Shown: piece after piece, positions 32,048-40,725 of the stretch | Layout of the letters: each line of letters starts with the position of its first letter | Numbering within the stretch: the stretch's first letter is position 1 | Source of the DNA: Actinospineispora acaciae DSM 45401 | Lineage (GTDB): Bacteria > Actinomycetota > Actinomycetes > Mycobacteriales > Pseudonocardiaceae | Direction of reading: 5' to 3' | Assembly (NCBI RefSeq): GCF_000620785.1 | Contig: NZ_JIAI01000007.1 | Span: forward strand, 248,001 to 312,000 | DNA: 64,000 bases | The notes under the pieces: generated by a model | Told to the model about the DNA's origin: nothing | Seen by the model: the letters and a program-made list of their open reading frames with translations, nothing else | Databases searched by the model: none | Program-made: the position numbers and the translations under genes

Positions 32048-34492
32048 TCAGGCCAGGCCGGCGCGGCGCAGGGCGTCGGCCATGGCGCCGTTCGCGGCCG
32101 GGGCGGGGCGGCGGTCGCGGCGGTCCGCGCCCTGTTTCGAGCCCTGTTTCGAGCCCTGCTTGCGGGCGCCGCCACGGCCACCGGCGTCCCGGTCGGGCTT
32201 GCCGCCGCCGCGCTGGCCCCCGCCCTTGTCGCCGTTCTTGGCACCGTTCCTGTCGCCGGGCTTGCCGTCACCCCGGCCGCCGCCGTTCCTGCCGCCGCGC
32301 GGGCGCTCCGCCGAGGCGTCCTCGTCCAGCCGCAGCGTCAGCGAGATCCGCTTGCGGGCGATGTCCACCTCGCGCACCTTGACCCGCACGATGTCGCCGG
32401 GCTTGACCACCTCGCGCGGATCCGAGACGTACCTGTTCGACATGGCCGAGACGTGCACCAACCCGTCCTGGTGCACGCCGACGTCCACGAACGCGCCGAA
32501 CGCGGCCACGTTCGTCACCACGCCCTCCAGCACCATGCCGGGCTTGAGGTCGGCCAGCTTCTCCACGCCCTCGGCGAAGGTCGCGGTCTTGAACGCCGGC
32601 CGTGGGTCGCGGCCGGGTTTCTCCAGCTCGGCGACGATGTCGGTGACGGTCGGCAGGCCGAACGTGTCGTCGGTGAACTCGTCCGGGCGCAGCGCGCGCA
32701 GCGTCCGGGTGTCACCGATCAACTTGGGCAGCTCGGTGCCGACGCTGGCCAGGATGCGCCGGACCACCGGGTAGGCCTCGGGGTGCACGCCGGAGGAGTC
32801 CAGCGGGTTGTCCCCGCCCCGGATGCGCAGGAAGCCGGCGCACTGCTCGAACGCCTTCGGCCCGAGCCTGGGCACCTCGGCCAGCGCGGTGCGGGCGCGG
32901 AACGGGCCGTTGGCGTCGCGGTGCTTGACGATGTTCTCCGCCAGCCCCTCGGTGATCCCGGAGACCCGGCGCAGCAGCGGCGCGGACGCGGTGTTGACGT
33001 CCACGCCGACGGCGTTCACCGCGTCCTCCACCACCGCGTCGAGCGAGCGGGACAGCTTCACCTCGGCCACGTCATGCTGGTACTGCCCGACGCCGATGGA
33101 CTTCGGGTCGATCTTGACAAGCTCGGCGAGCGGGTCCTGCAGCCGCCTTGCGATGGACACCGCGCCGCGCAGCGAGACGTCCAGCTCGGGCAGCTCGGCG
33201 GCGGCGTACGCGGACGCCGAGTACACCGAGGCGCCCGCCTCGGACACCATCACCTTGGTCAGCTTGTGCCCGACCATCTTGGACACCAGCTCGCCGGCCA
33301 GCTTGTCGGTCTCCCGGGACGCGGTGCCGTTGCCGATCGCGATGAGCTCCACGTCGTGCGCCTTGGCCAGCCCGGCGAGCTTGATCAGCGCGTCGTCCCA
33401 CTGCCGGCGCGGCTCGTGCGGGTAGATCGTGTCGGTGGCCAGCACCTTGCCGGTGCTGTCGACCACCGCGACCTTGACGCCGGTGCGCAGGCCGGGGTCG
33501 AGGCCCATGGTGACGCGCTCGCCGGCGGGCGCGGCCAGCAGCAGGTCGCGCAGGTTCGCGGCGAACACCCCGACGGCGCCGTCCTCGGCGGCCTGGAAGA
33601 GCCGGCCGCGCACGTCGATGCCCAGGTGCACCTGGATCCGGGTCCGCCAGGCCCAGCGGACGGTGTCGGACAGCCACTTGTCGGCGGGCCGGCCCTGGTC
33701 GACGACGTCGAACCGCGCGGCGATGCTCCGCTCGTAACTAGACCGACCGTCGGTCGGTTCTTCCTCGGGTTCGAGTACGAGGTCGAGCGCCTCCTCCTTC
33801 TCGCCCCGGAACATCGCCAGGATGCGGTGCGAGGGGAGCTTGGTGAACGGCTCGGAGAAGTCGAAGTAGTCGGCGAACTTGGCGCCGGCCTCCTCCTTGC
33901 CCTCGCGCACCTTGGCGATCAGCCGGCCGCGCTCCCACATCCGCTCGCGCAGCTCGCCGATCAGGTCGGCGTCCTCGGCGAACCGCTCGACCAGGATCGC
34001 CCTGGCCCCGTCCAGCGCGGCGGCGGCGTCGGCCACGTTCTCGGTGATGTAGTCCGCCGCGAGCGTGGCCGGATCCTGGGAGGGGTCGGCGAGCAGCGTC
34101 TCGGCCAGCGGCTCCAGCCCGTTCTCCCGCGCGACCTGCGCCTTGGTCCGCCGCTTGGGCTTGTACGGCAGGTAGATGTCCTCGAGGCGGGCCTTCGAGT
34201 CGGCCTCCAGGATGCGCGCCTTGAGCTCGTCGTCCAGCTTGCCCTGGGACTCGATGGACTCCAGCACGGCGGCCCTGCGTTCCTCCAGCTCACGCAGGTA
34301 GCGAAGGCGTTCCTCCAGCGTGCGCAACTGGGTGTCGTCCAGCCCGCCGGTCGCCTCCTTGCGGTACCTGGCCACGAACGGCACCGTGGAGCCGCCGTCC
34401 AGCAGCCCGACGGTGGCGTCGACCTGGCCGGCACGCACCCCGAGCTCCTCGGCGATACGCAGATGAATCTTGCGCGCGACTGCGTCACTCAC
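32048..34492 (-). CDS. tex: Tex-family S1 RNA-binding transcription accessory protein
   Basis: About 814 aa, normal Tex length. Domains in order: N-terminal helical region (IAEELGVRAGQVDATVGLLDGG, VPFVARYRKEATGGLDD), a YqgF/RNase-H-like domain near residues 330-460 (GLDPGLRTGVKVAVVDSTGK), helix-hairpin-helix region near 495-560 (VDVNTASAPLLRRVSGI), and an S1 domain near 645-715 (PGMVLEGVVTNVAAFGAFVDVG). The tail (about 720-814) is a basic, Gly-rich stretch with KQGS repeats. Tex binds nucleic acid and affects transcription and stress tolerance. GTG 34492 gives the usual N-terminus; earlier in-frame GTG codons exist. Confidence 0.92.
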   Translation of the reverse strand: MSDAVARKIHLRIAEELGVRAGQVDATVGLLDGGSTVPFVARYRKEATGGLDDTQLRTLEERLRYLRELEERRAAVLESIESQGKLDDELKARILEADSKARLEDIYLPYKPKRRTKAQVARENGLEPLAETLLADPSQDPATLAADYITENVADAAAALDGARAILVERFAEDADLIGELRERMWERGRLIAKVREGKEEAGAKFADYFDFSEPFTKLPSHRILAMFRGEKEEALDLVLEPEEEPTDGRSSYERSIAARFDVVDQGRPADKWLSDTVRWAWRTRIQVHLGIDVRGRLFQAAEDGAVGVFAANLRDLLLAAPAGERVTMGLDPGLRTGVKVAVVDSTGKVLATDTIYPHEPRRQWDDALIKLAGLAKAHDVELIAIGNGTASRETDKLAGELVSKMVGHKLTKVMVSEAGASVYSASAYAAAELPELDVSLRGAVSIARRLQDPLAELVKIDPKSIGVGQYQHDVAEVKLSRSLDAVVEDAVNAVGVDVNTASAPLLRRVSGITEGLAENIVKHRDANGPFRARTALAEVPRLGPKAFEQCAGFLRIRGGDNPLDSSGVHPEAYPVVRRILASVGTELPKLIGDTRTLRALRPDEFTDDTFGLPTVTDIVAELEKPGRDPRPAFKTATFAEGVEKLADLKPGMVLEGVVTNVAAFGAFVDVGVHQDGLVHVSAMSNRYVSDPREVVKPGDIVRVKVREVDIARKRISLTLRLDEDASAERPRGGRNGGGRGDGKPGDRNGAKNGDKGGGQRGGGKPDRDAGGRGGARKQGSKQGSKQGADRRDRRPAPAANGAMADALRRAGLA

Positions 34493-34585
34493 GTCTTCAA
34501 TGGTGGCGCCATCCGGTGTGAGCACAACCCCGGGGCGGGTGGCAATGCTCGGAACATCACGTGGTAGTAGGGCAGGCTTGGGCCC

Positions 34586-35284
34586 ATGAACGAGGAGCCG
34601 GTATCCAGCCCCGCGCCCACGCTGCTGTTCGACCTGGACGGCACCTTGATCGACAGCGTGTACCAGCACGTGCTGGCCTGGAGGGAGGCGCTCAACGAGT
34701 TCGGGCTGGACCTGGCGATCTGGCGCATCCACCGGCGGATCGGCATGAGCGGCGGGCTGTTCGTGTCGGCGCTGAGCCGCGAGACCGGCCGCCCGCTCTC
34801 CGACGAGCAGGTCCGCGAGCTGACCGAGGCGCACGTGCGCGCCTACTCCCGGCTGCGCGAGTCGGTGCGCCCGCTGCCCGGCGCCCGCGAGCTGCTCACC
34901 GCCCTCACCGACCAGGGCGTGACCTGGGCGATCGCCACCAGCGGGCTGGCCGCGTCGGCCCGCTCGGCGCTGGCGCTGCTCGGCCTGCCCGAGGACACCC
35001 CGATGGTCACCCGCGACCAGGTCCGCTACGCCAAGCCCGACCCCGACCTGTTCCTGACCGCGGCCGCCCGGGTGGGCGTGGACGTCCGGCACGCGGTGGT
35101 GGTCGGCGACAGCGTGTGGGACCTGCTGGCCGCGCGGCGGGCCGGGGCGCTCGGCGTCGGCCTGCTCTCCGGCGGGTACGGACGCGAGGAGCTGGAGCGC
35201 GCCGGGGCGTACCGGGTGTACGCCGACCCGGCCGACCTGCTGGCGCATTTGGACGAGATAGGCGTGCGCCGATCCGGCTCTTGA
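34586..35284 (+). CDS. HAD-family phosphatase (phosphoglycolate-phosphatase-like)
   Basis: 232 aa HAD superfamily hydrolase. Motif I is LLFDLDGTLIDS near residue 14 with the nucleophile Asp, motif II is AIATSGL, motif III the Lys in VRYAKPDPDLF, and motif IV VVVGDSVWDLLAARRAG. A helical cap lies between motifs I and II (class I cap), as in Gph and beta-phosphoglucomutase. Substrate unknown; these enzymes act on small phosphorylated metabolites. It is divergent from tex with a 93-bp gap. Confidence 0.88.
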   Translation: MNEEPVSSPAPTLLFDLDGTLIDSVYQHVLAWREALNEFGLDLAIWRIHRRIGMSGGLFVSALSRETGRPLSDEQVRELTEAHVRAYSRLRESVRPLPGARELLTALTDQGVTWAIATSGLAASARSALALLGLPEDTPMVTRDQVRYAKPDPDLFLTAAARVGVDVRHAVVVGDSVWDLLAARRAGALGVGLLSGGYGREELERAGAYRVYADPADLLAHLDEIGVRRSGS

Positions 35285-35319
35285 CCTGAACTATTGTTTA
35301 TGTTTCAAGCTGACCAACC

Positions 35320-35724
35320 ATGGACGAGGTTGACGAGCGGGACATCAGGAACACGCTGGCCACGTACACCGACCTGTGGGTGCGGCACGAGATGGACGGC
35401 TGGGGCGAGCTGTTCACCGAGGACTCCGACTTCATCACCCATCGGGGCATCTGGTGGCGGTCGCGGCGGGAGAACGTCACCGGGCACAAGGACGTCCCCG
35501 ACTCGGTGCTCGCCCAGAAGAAGAACTACACCCAGGAGATCGTGAGCATCCGGGCCGTCACGTCGGACGTCGCGCTGGTGCACACCGCCTGGAGCTGGCC
35601 GGGCCTCGTGGTGCCGCCGGCGGACGCCCCCGAGGACCGCGGCGGGCTCGTCACGCTCGTGATGGTCAGGCGCGGCGGCAACTGGCTGATCCGCGCGGCC
35701 CAGAACACCAGGACCGACGGTTGA
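35320..35724 (+). CDS. SnoaL/NTF2-like protein (SgcJ-type)
   Basis: 134 aa, one NTF2-like cone domain: DIRNTLATYTDLWVRHEMDGW, LFTEDSDFITHRGIWW and VALVHTAWSWPG, ending with GNWLIRAAQNT. This resembles the SgcJ/EcaC/YybH groups of small cytoplasmic proteins. Function is not known; many such proteins sit in degradation or natural-product clusters. The 35-bp gap before it contains an AT-rich patch (CTATTGTTTATGTTTCAAG at 35291-35309) that stands out and may hold its promoter or an operator. No signal peptide. Confidence 0.78.
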   Translation: MDEVDERDIRNTLATYTDLWVRHEMDGWGELFTEDSDFITHRGIWWRSRRENVTGHKDVPDSVLAQKKNYTQEIVSIRAVTSDVALVHTAWSWPGLVVPPADAPEDRGGLVTLVMVRRGGNWLIRAAQNTRTDG

Positions 35725-35812
35725 CCCCTGATCAACACCCAGGCACTCGTTTCCCCGATTAGGCTCCCAGCGGGCCGACACCGGCCGGCCGCCGGGCGCA
35801 AGGAGGCGAGGC

Positions 35813-36940
35813 GTGACGTTCACCCCAGGTCCCGAGGCCGAGGAGCTGCGCACGGTGGTGCGCGGGTTCCTGGAGAAACGCTCCGGTGAGGCGGACGTGC
35901 GGCGGTGGATGGACACCGACGCCGGCTACGACCCGGCGGTGTGGCGGCGGGCCGCCGAGGAGCTGGGCCTGACCGGGCTGCTGGTGCCCGAGCGCTGGGG
36001 CGGCTCCGGGGCCACGCTGGTGGAGCTGGGCGTGGTGTTCGAGGAGATGGGACGGGTGCTGTTCGGCGCGCCGTTCTTCGGTACGGCCGCGCTGGCCGCG
36101 AACGCCCTGCTCTGCCTGGACGACGAGGCGGCGAACGAGCGCTACCTGCCGGCCATCGCGGACGGGAGCACGGTGGCCACCGCGACCTGGGGCACCACCC
36201 ACCCGCTGACCAGCGCGATCACCGCTGAGCACGGGCCGGGCGGGGACGGCGGCTGGCGGCTGCACGGGACGGCGGACGTGGTGGTGGACGCGGCCGCCGC
36301 CGATCTGATCCTGGTGGCCGCCCATACACCCGACGGGCTGGGCGCGTTCGCGGTGGCCGGGGACGCGGACGGCCTGGTCCGCACCCCGCTCACCCCGCTG
36401 GACCTGACCCGCAAGCTGGCCGCGTGCCGGTTCGACGGCGCCGAAGCCCGCGCCATCGGCACCCCCGGCACGGTGCTCGGCCATCTGGTCAACGCCTACG
36501 ACCGCGCGGTGCTGCTGCTGGCCTGCGAGCAGCTCGGCGGCGCCGCCCGGGTGCTGGAGGCGTCGGTGAACTACGCCAACACCCGCGTGCAGTTCGGGCG
36601 GAAGATCGGCTCGTTCCAGGCCATCAAGCACCGCTGCGCGGACATGCTGATCGAGGTGGAGTCCGCGCGCTCGGCCGCCTACCACGGCGTCTGGACGGCG
36701 GTGCACGAACCGGACGAGCTGGCGTTCGCCGCCTGCCTGGCCGGCTCGGTCTGCTCCGAGGCGTACACCAGGGTCGCGCTGGACAACGTGCAGAACCACG
36801 GCGGCATCGGGTTCACCTGGGAGCACTCCGCGCACCTGTACCTCAAGCGGGCCAAGGCCTCGCAGGCGTTCCTCGGCTCGCCGGCCAAGCACCGGTCCCG
36901 GCTGGCCACCCTGCTCGACATCCCGGAGGTGGCGGCATGA
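35813..36940 (+). CDS. Acyl-CoA dehydrogenase, subunit A of a likely pair
   Basis: 375 aa acyl-CoA dehydrogenase. N-terminal helices (EELRTVVRGFLEKRSGE), the ELGLTGLLVPERWGGSGAT segment and the C-terminal FAD-binding part NTRVQFGRKIGSFQAIKHR are visible, then VQNHGGIGFTWEH. GTG 35813 follows AGGAGG with a 6-nt spacer. Its stop overlaps the ATG of a second acyl-CoA dehydrogenase (ATGA). Adjacent pairs like this often form alpha2beta2 heterotetramers for bulky acyl-CoA substrates such as sterol side chains. Specificity here is unknown. Confidence 0.88.
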   Translation: MTFTPGPEAEELRTVVRGFLEKRSGEADVRRWMDTDAGYDPAVWRRAAEELGLTGLLVPERWGGSGATLVELGVVFEEMGRVLFGAPFFGTAALAANALLCLDDEAANERYLPAIADGSTVATATWGTTHPLTSAITAEHGPGGDGGWRLHGTADVVVDAAAADLILVAAHTPDGLGAFAVAGDADGLVRTPLTPLDLTRKLAACRFDGAEARAIGTPGTVLGHLVNAYDRAVLLLACEQLGGAARVLEASVNYANTRVQFGRKIGSFQAIKHRCADMLIEVESARSAAYHGVWTAVHEPDELAFAACLAGSVCSEAYTRVALDNVQNHGGIGFTWEHSAHLYLKRAKASQAFLGSPAKHRSRLATLLDIPEVAA

Positions 36941-38154
36941 GTGAGCTTGCGAACGAATCATCGACACGGACCCAGGAAGACGTCGAGCGGCTGGTCAAGG
37001 ACTTCCTGGACGAGCACCCTGTCGACGCCACGCCGGACCGCGAGCTGCGGGGCGCCCGGTTCGACGCCGGGCTCGCGTTCGTGCACTTCGACGTGGGCTT
37101 CGGCGGGCTCGGGCTGTCGTCCTCGCTGCAGCCGCTGGTGGAGCGGCTGTTCACCGACGCCGGCGCCGAGGACTGGATGGCCCGCAACGTGATCGGGCTG
37201 GGCATGGCGGCCCAGACCGTGCACGCGCACGGCACCGACGAGCAGCGCCGCCGGCTGCTGCGCCCGCTGTTCACCGGCGAGGAGATCTGGTGCCAGCTGT
37301 TCTCCGAGCCGGGCGCGGGCTCCGACCTGGCCTCGCTGGCCACCCGCGCGGTGCCCGACGGCGAGAACTACGTAATCAACGGCCAGAAGATCTGGACCTC
37401 GCTGGCGCACGTGGCCCGGCGCGGCCTGCTGGTCGCCCGCACCGACCCCGACCTGCCCAAGCACCGGGGCCTGAGCTACTTCGCCCTCGACATGACCAGC
37501 CCCGGCGTCGAGGTCCGCCCGCTGCGCCAGATCACCGGCCAGGCCGAGTTCAACGAGGTGTACCTGACCGACGTCCTGGTACCGGCCTCGGACCGCCTCG
37601 GCGCCGACGGCGAGGGCTGGCGGGTGGCCATGACCACGCTGATGAACGAGCGCGTCGCCATCGGCCGGCGGGTGTCGCGGCGCGGCGAGGGCTCGATCGC
37701 GGCGGCCGTCGCCGAGTTCCGCGCCGCCGCCGCGACCGGCCGCGCCGACGCCTCCGAACGCGACCGGCTGATGCGGCTGTGGACCCGCGCCGAGGCCGCC
37801 CGACTGACCAACGTCCGCGCCTCCGCCGCGCAGGCCGGCAGGGCGCCCGGCCCGGAGGGCTCGATCGCCAAGCTGCAGATGGCCGAGCTGAACAAGGCCG
37901 TCTACGAGCTGTGCGTGGACCTGCGCGGCACCGACGGCATGCTCATCGACGACTACACCGAGACCCGCCCGGACCGCTCGGCCGTCGGCGGCGCCCTGGA
38001 CGTCCGCAAGGCCTTCCTCCGCTCGCTGGCCAACTCCATCGAGGGCGGCACCTCCGAGGTCATGCGCAACATCCTCGGCGAGCGCGTGCTGGGCCTGCCC
38101 GGCGAGCCCCGCACCGACCGCGACCTGCCGTGGAAGGAAATCCCCAGGTCATGA
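36937..38154 (+). CDS. Acyl-CoA dehydrogenase, subunit B of a likely pair
   Basis: 405 aa. Family marks are LFSEPGAGSDLASLATRAV (FAD/substrate loop), YVINGQKIWTSLAHVARRG, FNEVYLTDVLVPASDRLG and the C-terminal IEGGTSEVMRNILGERVLGLP. ATG 36937 overlaps the first subunit's stop, so equal expression is expected. In such pairs one partner may supply the catalytic base; alignment would be needed to say which. Directly after the stop codon begins hairpin copy 4, which probably ends the transcript. Confidence 0.9.
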   Translation: MSELANESSTRTQEDVERLVKDFLDEHPVDATPDRELRGARFDAGLAFVHFDVGFGGLGLSSSLQPLVERLFTDAGAEDWMARNVIGLGMAAQTVHAHGTDEQRRRLLRPLFTGEEIWCQLFSEPGAGSDLASLATRAVPDGENYVINGQKIWTSLAHVARRGLLVARTDPDLPKHRGLSYFALDMTSPGVEVRPLRQITGQAEFNEVYLTDVLVPASDRLGADGEGWRVAMTTLMNERVAIGRRVSRRGEGSIAAAVAEFRAAAATGRADASERDRLMRLWTRAEAARLTNVRASAAQAGRAPGPEGSIAKLQMAELNKAVYELCVDLRGTDGMLIDDYTETRPDRSAVGGALDVRKAFLRSLANSIEGGTSEVMRNILGERVLGLPGEPRTDRDLPWKEIPRS

Positions 38155-38200
38155 CCCGTGAGTGATGAGGGTCGCAATAGCGGCCCCAACCACTCACGGG
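38155..38200. repeat. 46-nt hairpin element, copy 4 (imperfect inner stem)
   Basis: Outer arms CCCGTGAGTG and CACTCACGGG pair perfectly (10 bp) and the loop is CAATAG. The inner arms ATGAGGGTCG and CGGCCCCAAC pair only partly. It begins on the base after the stop codon of the acyl-CoA dehydrogenase gene. It is the most diverged complete member, showing that the outer arm is the conserved part. Confidence 0.85.
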
Positions 38201-38262
38201 GCGGGAGCAGCACGGATGCGTCATGCTGAGCGGGGACGCCGGTTCGGTTGACGGGAGGCGGG

Positions 38263-39456
38263 ATGGCCTTAGGGGCGGCCAGCATCGACGGCCAGCGGTT
38301 CCGGCGGGTGTTGGGCAACTACCCGACAGGGGTCACGGTGGTCACCGCGATCGGGGACGACGGGAACCCGGCGGGCATGGCGGTCGGGTCGTTCACCTCG
38401 GTGTCGCTGGACCCGCCGCTGGTCGCGTTCCTGCCCACCAAGTCGTCCACCAGCTTCCCCAAGATCCGCACCGCGAGCAGCTTCTGCGTCAACGTGCTGG
38501 CCGCCGACCAGGAGCCGCTGTCCCGGGGCTTCGCCGCCAGGGGTGGTGACAAGTTCGCCGGCGTGAGCTGGTCGCGCACCCCGTCCGGGGCGCCGCGCCT
38601 TGACGGGGCGGCGGCCTGGATCGACTGCGAGTTCGAGTCCGTCCAGGAGGCCGGCGACCACTACCTGGTGATCGGCCGGGTCCGGCACCTGGACTCGGAC
38701 GGCGAGCGGCTGCCGCTGGTGTTCTTCCAGGGTGGGTACGGGCGGTTCTCGCCCGCCTCGCTGGTCGCCGTGCCCGAGCCGGACTTCATCAGCCACCTGC
38801 GGCTGGCCGACCTGTCCCGGACGGAGCTGGAGCGGGTGGCCGCCGAGGTCGGCACCGAGTGCCTGGCCATCGCCGCGGTGGACGACCAGCTGGTGGTGCT
38901 GGCCAGCGCCGGCACGCCGTCGCGGGGCGCGGAGTACACCCGGGTCGGGCAGCGGATGCCGTTCGTGCCGCCGATCGGCGCGCCGTTCGTGGCCTGGGCC
39001 GACGACGACGCGGTGCGCGCCTGGCTGACCCGCGCCGGCCGCCCGTTCACCGACGCCGAGCGCGAGCGGCACCTCGCACTGCTGACCCGGGTCCGCGCCC
39101 GGGGCTGGTCGATCAGCCTCGGCGGCGGCGAGACCGGGTCCGGCACCCAGGGCGAGCTGCTGGACGCCATCGACAGCTACGACGAGGGCGAGGCGGACGG
39201 CCGGGAGCGGGTGCAGCGCCTCGGCGTCGAGCTGGCGCACCGGTTCGAGCCGGAGCACGAGCTGGAACCCGACGCCGAGTACGACGTGCGGCTGGCCAGC
39301 GTTCCGGTGTTCGGACCGGACGGCGCGGTGGTGCTCACGCTCACATTGTGGGGCTTACCGCACCCCTGCACCGGCGCCGACGTGCGACGTTTCCTCGACA
39401 TCGCGCTCGCGGCGGCCCACACGATCGGCAAGTCACTGGACGATCGTTCGGGTTGA
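38263..39456 (+). CDS. Flavin reductase (FMN-binding split barrel) fused to an IclR-type effector-binding domain
   Basis: 397 aa. Residues about 1-165 are the flavin reductase domain of two-component monooxygenases: FRRVLGNYPTGVTVVTA, FTSVSLDPPLVAFLPTKSS, FCVNVLA and HYLVIGRVRHL. Residues about 185-395 look like the ligand-binding half of an IclR regulator (GTECLAIAAVDDQLVVLASAG, MPFVPPIGAPFVAWA, then DVRLASVPVFGPDGAVVLTL). No helix-turn-helix is present. A sensor domain on a reductase suggests the reductase is regulated by a substrate, as with the MarR-like tail of C1-HPAH. ATG 38263 has GGGAGG upstream. No partner oxygenase is adjacent. Confidence 0.82.
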   Translation: MALGAASIDGQRFRRVLGNYPTGVTVVTAIGDDGNPAGMAVGSFTSVSLDPPLVAFLPTKSSTSFPKIRTASSFCVNVLAADQEPLSRGFAARGGDKFAGVSWSRTPSGAPRLDGAAAWIDCEFESVQEAGDHYLVIGRVRHLDSDGERLPLVFFQGGYGRFSPASLVAVPEPDFISHLRLADLSRTELERVAAEVGTECLAIAAVDDQLVVLASAGTPSRGAEYTRVGQRMPFVPPIGAPFVAWADDDAVRAWLTRAGRPFTDAERERHLALLTRVRARGWSISLGGGETGSGTQGELLDAIDSYDEGEADGRERVQRLGVELAHRFEPEHELEPDAEYDVRLASVPVFGPDGAVVLTLTLWGLPHPCTGADVRRFLDIALAAAHTIGKSLDDRSG

Positions 39457-39521
39457 GGTTCAAGATCCCGGGCGTGCAGCGTTGTTGTCCGCGCTCCTGG
39501 CACGAGGCCCCGCCGGATGTC

Positions 39522-40025
39522 ATGGTGCCGACCTATCGCGACGGAACCGTCCTGCTCTCCGCCTTCACCCCGGACGACGTGGCGAGCCACCTCGCCGGCG
39601 AGGACGACGAGACCGCCCGCCGCTTCGGCTGGTGGCCGGAGTCGTCCACCGAGGAGACGGTGCTGCGCAGCTTCGACGACTGGGCCAAGAGCTGGGCGAA
39701 CGGCGGCCCGATCCACACCTTCGCGGTGCGCCGGCAGGACACCGGCGAGCTGCTCGGCGGGTGCCAGCTGCGCAAGCAGGACGACCTGGGCGGCGAGGTG
39801 TCGTACTGGACGGGGGCCGGGCAGCGCGGCCGAGGCTACGCCCGCCGGGCGCTGACGCTGCTCACCCGGCACGCGTGCGGGGAGGGGCTGACCCGGCTGG
39901 AGGCCCACATCGAGGCCGACAACCCGGCGTCCCAGGCGGTCGCGCTGGCCGCCGGCTACACCGAGGAGTCCCGGTTCACCGACGACGGCACGCTCATGAT
40001 CCGCTATATCTGGACCGTGCCCTAG
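39522..40025 (+). CDS. GNAT-family N-acetyltransferase
   Basis: 167 aa RimJ/RimL-like acetyltransferase. The N-terminus VLLSAFTPDDVASHLAGEDDE and the GELLGGCQLRK strand precede the acetyl-CoA loop YWTGAGQRGRGYARRALTLL; the C-terminal NPASQAVALAAGYTEESRF is standard. ATG 39522 is used, though no strong ribosome site is seen. Substrate could be a ribosomal protein N-terminus, an amino acid or an antibiotic. It converges on the VOC gene with a 4-bp stop overlap. Confidence 0.85.
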   Translation: MVPTYRDGTVLLSAFTPDDVASHLAGEDDETARRFGWWPESSTEETVLRSFDDWAKSWANGGPIHTFAVRRQDTGELLGGCQLRKQDDLGGEVSYWTGAGQRGRGYARRALTLLTRHACGEGLTRLEAHIEADNPASQAVALAAGYTEESRFTDDGTLMIRYIWTVP

Positions 40026-40639
40026 GTGAGTACGACCTCGCCGTGCCGGCCGTCCAGCACGACGGTCAGGCCCGCTCGGTTGCCGGCCCGCACGCGCAGC
40101 CGTACGCCCAGCGCCTTGAGGGCCGGGCGCACCCGGTCGGGGGTGGGGTGGGTGGCCTCGAAGCCGAGCAGCGGCACCGTGGGAAGGCCGCGGCTGGGCG
40201 GCGGCGGGGTGTCGCCCCAGTCGATCAGGAAGGGCACCAGGCCGGTGCCGGCGTCCAGGTCGGGCACGGTGAGCCGCCAGCGCAGGGTCTCGCCGTCGGG
40301 GGTGGCGCGGGCCATCGGGTGAGCGTCGCCGGGGTCGAAGCCCTCGGCCCTGGCCGCCGCGATCTGGCCGTCCAGGTCGCTGGTGCCGATGGCCCAGGTC
40401 ACCACCCGTGGCTCGGTGAGCCGGTCGACGCCGAACGGGCGGGCGCGCCCGGGGTCCGGCTGCTCCGGGTCCGGGCCGATGATCTCCAGGAAGGCGTCGT
40501 CGCCCACGCCGACCAGGTAGTTCGCCGTTCCCATCCCGACGTGCTGCCCGCCCGGCACCGGCGCCACCCCGGTCAGCTCTTCGAACACCCGGACACCCTC
40601 GCCCAACTCAGGCGCCGCAAACACAATGTGATCGAGCAC
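40022..40639 (-). CDS. VOC/glyoxalase-like domain protein
   Basis: About 205 aa. LDHIVFAAPELGEGVRVFEEL is the typical first strand-helix of the glyoxalase-like (vicinal oxygen chelate) family, then GTANYLVGVGDDAFLEIIGPD. The second half (LIDWGDTPPPPSRG) is found in stand-alone actinobacterial homologues. I prefer GTG 40639; the ATG-like start at 40666 lies in the 24-bp hairpin upstream. The reaction is unknown; metal binding by His and Glu is possible. Confidence 0.8.
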   Translation of the reverse strand: MLDHIVFAAPELGEGVRVFEELTGVAPVPGGQHVGMGTANYLVGVGDDAFLEIIGPDPEQPDPGRARPFGVDRLTEPRVVTWAIGTSDLDGQIAAARAEGFDPGDAHPMARATPDGETLRWRLTVPDLDAGTGLVPFLIDWGDTPPPPSRGLPTVPLLGFEATHPTPDRVRPALKALGVRLRVRAGNRAGLTVVLDGRHGEVVLT

Positions 40640-40657
40640 GTGCCCCAGTATCGGCCA

Positions 40658-40719
40658 CACACCCACTTCGTGCCCCGCACACGCACCGCGGTGGATGTGC
40701 GGGGTACGAGGTGGGTGTG
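40658..40719 (-). terminator. 24-bp hairpin between matB and the VOC gene
   Basis: Arms at 40658-40681 and 40696-40719 pair over 24 bp with only two G-T wobbles. The 14-nt loop itself contains the palindrome CACCGCGGTG. It starts 6 nt after the matB stop (minus strand). Its sequence (CACACCCAC...) is unrelated to the CCCGTGAGTGG family, yet the design, a very long stem right after a stop codon without a T-run, is the same. Confidence 0.7.
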
Positions 40720-40725
40720 CGGGCG

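Noticed and set aside
33742..33758. ACCGACC-GTC-GGTCGGT palindrome, similar to TetR operators
   Set aside because: It lies deep inside the tex coding region in the coding frame; position gives no promoter to control, so chance or codon constraint is more likely.
35281..35319. TTGACC at 35281 as a -35 box for the NTF2-like gene
   Set aside because: No -10 hexamer at a proper distance; kept only as an AT-rich patch in the gene description.
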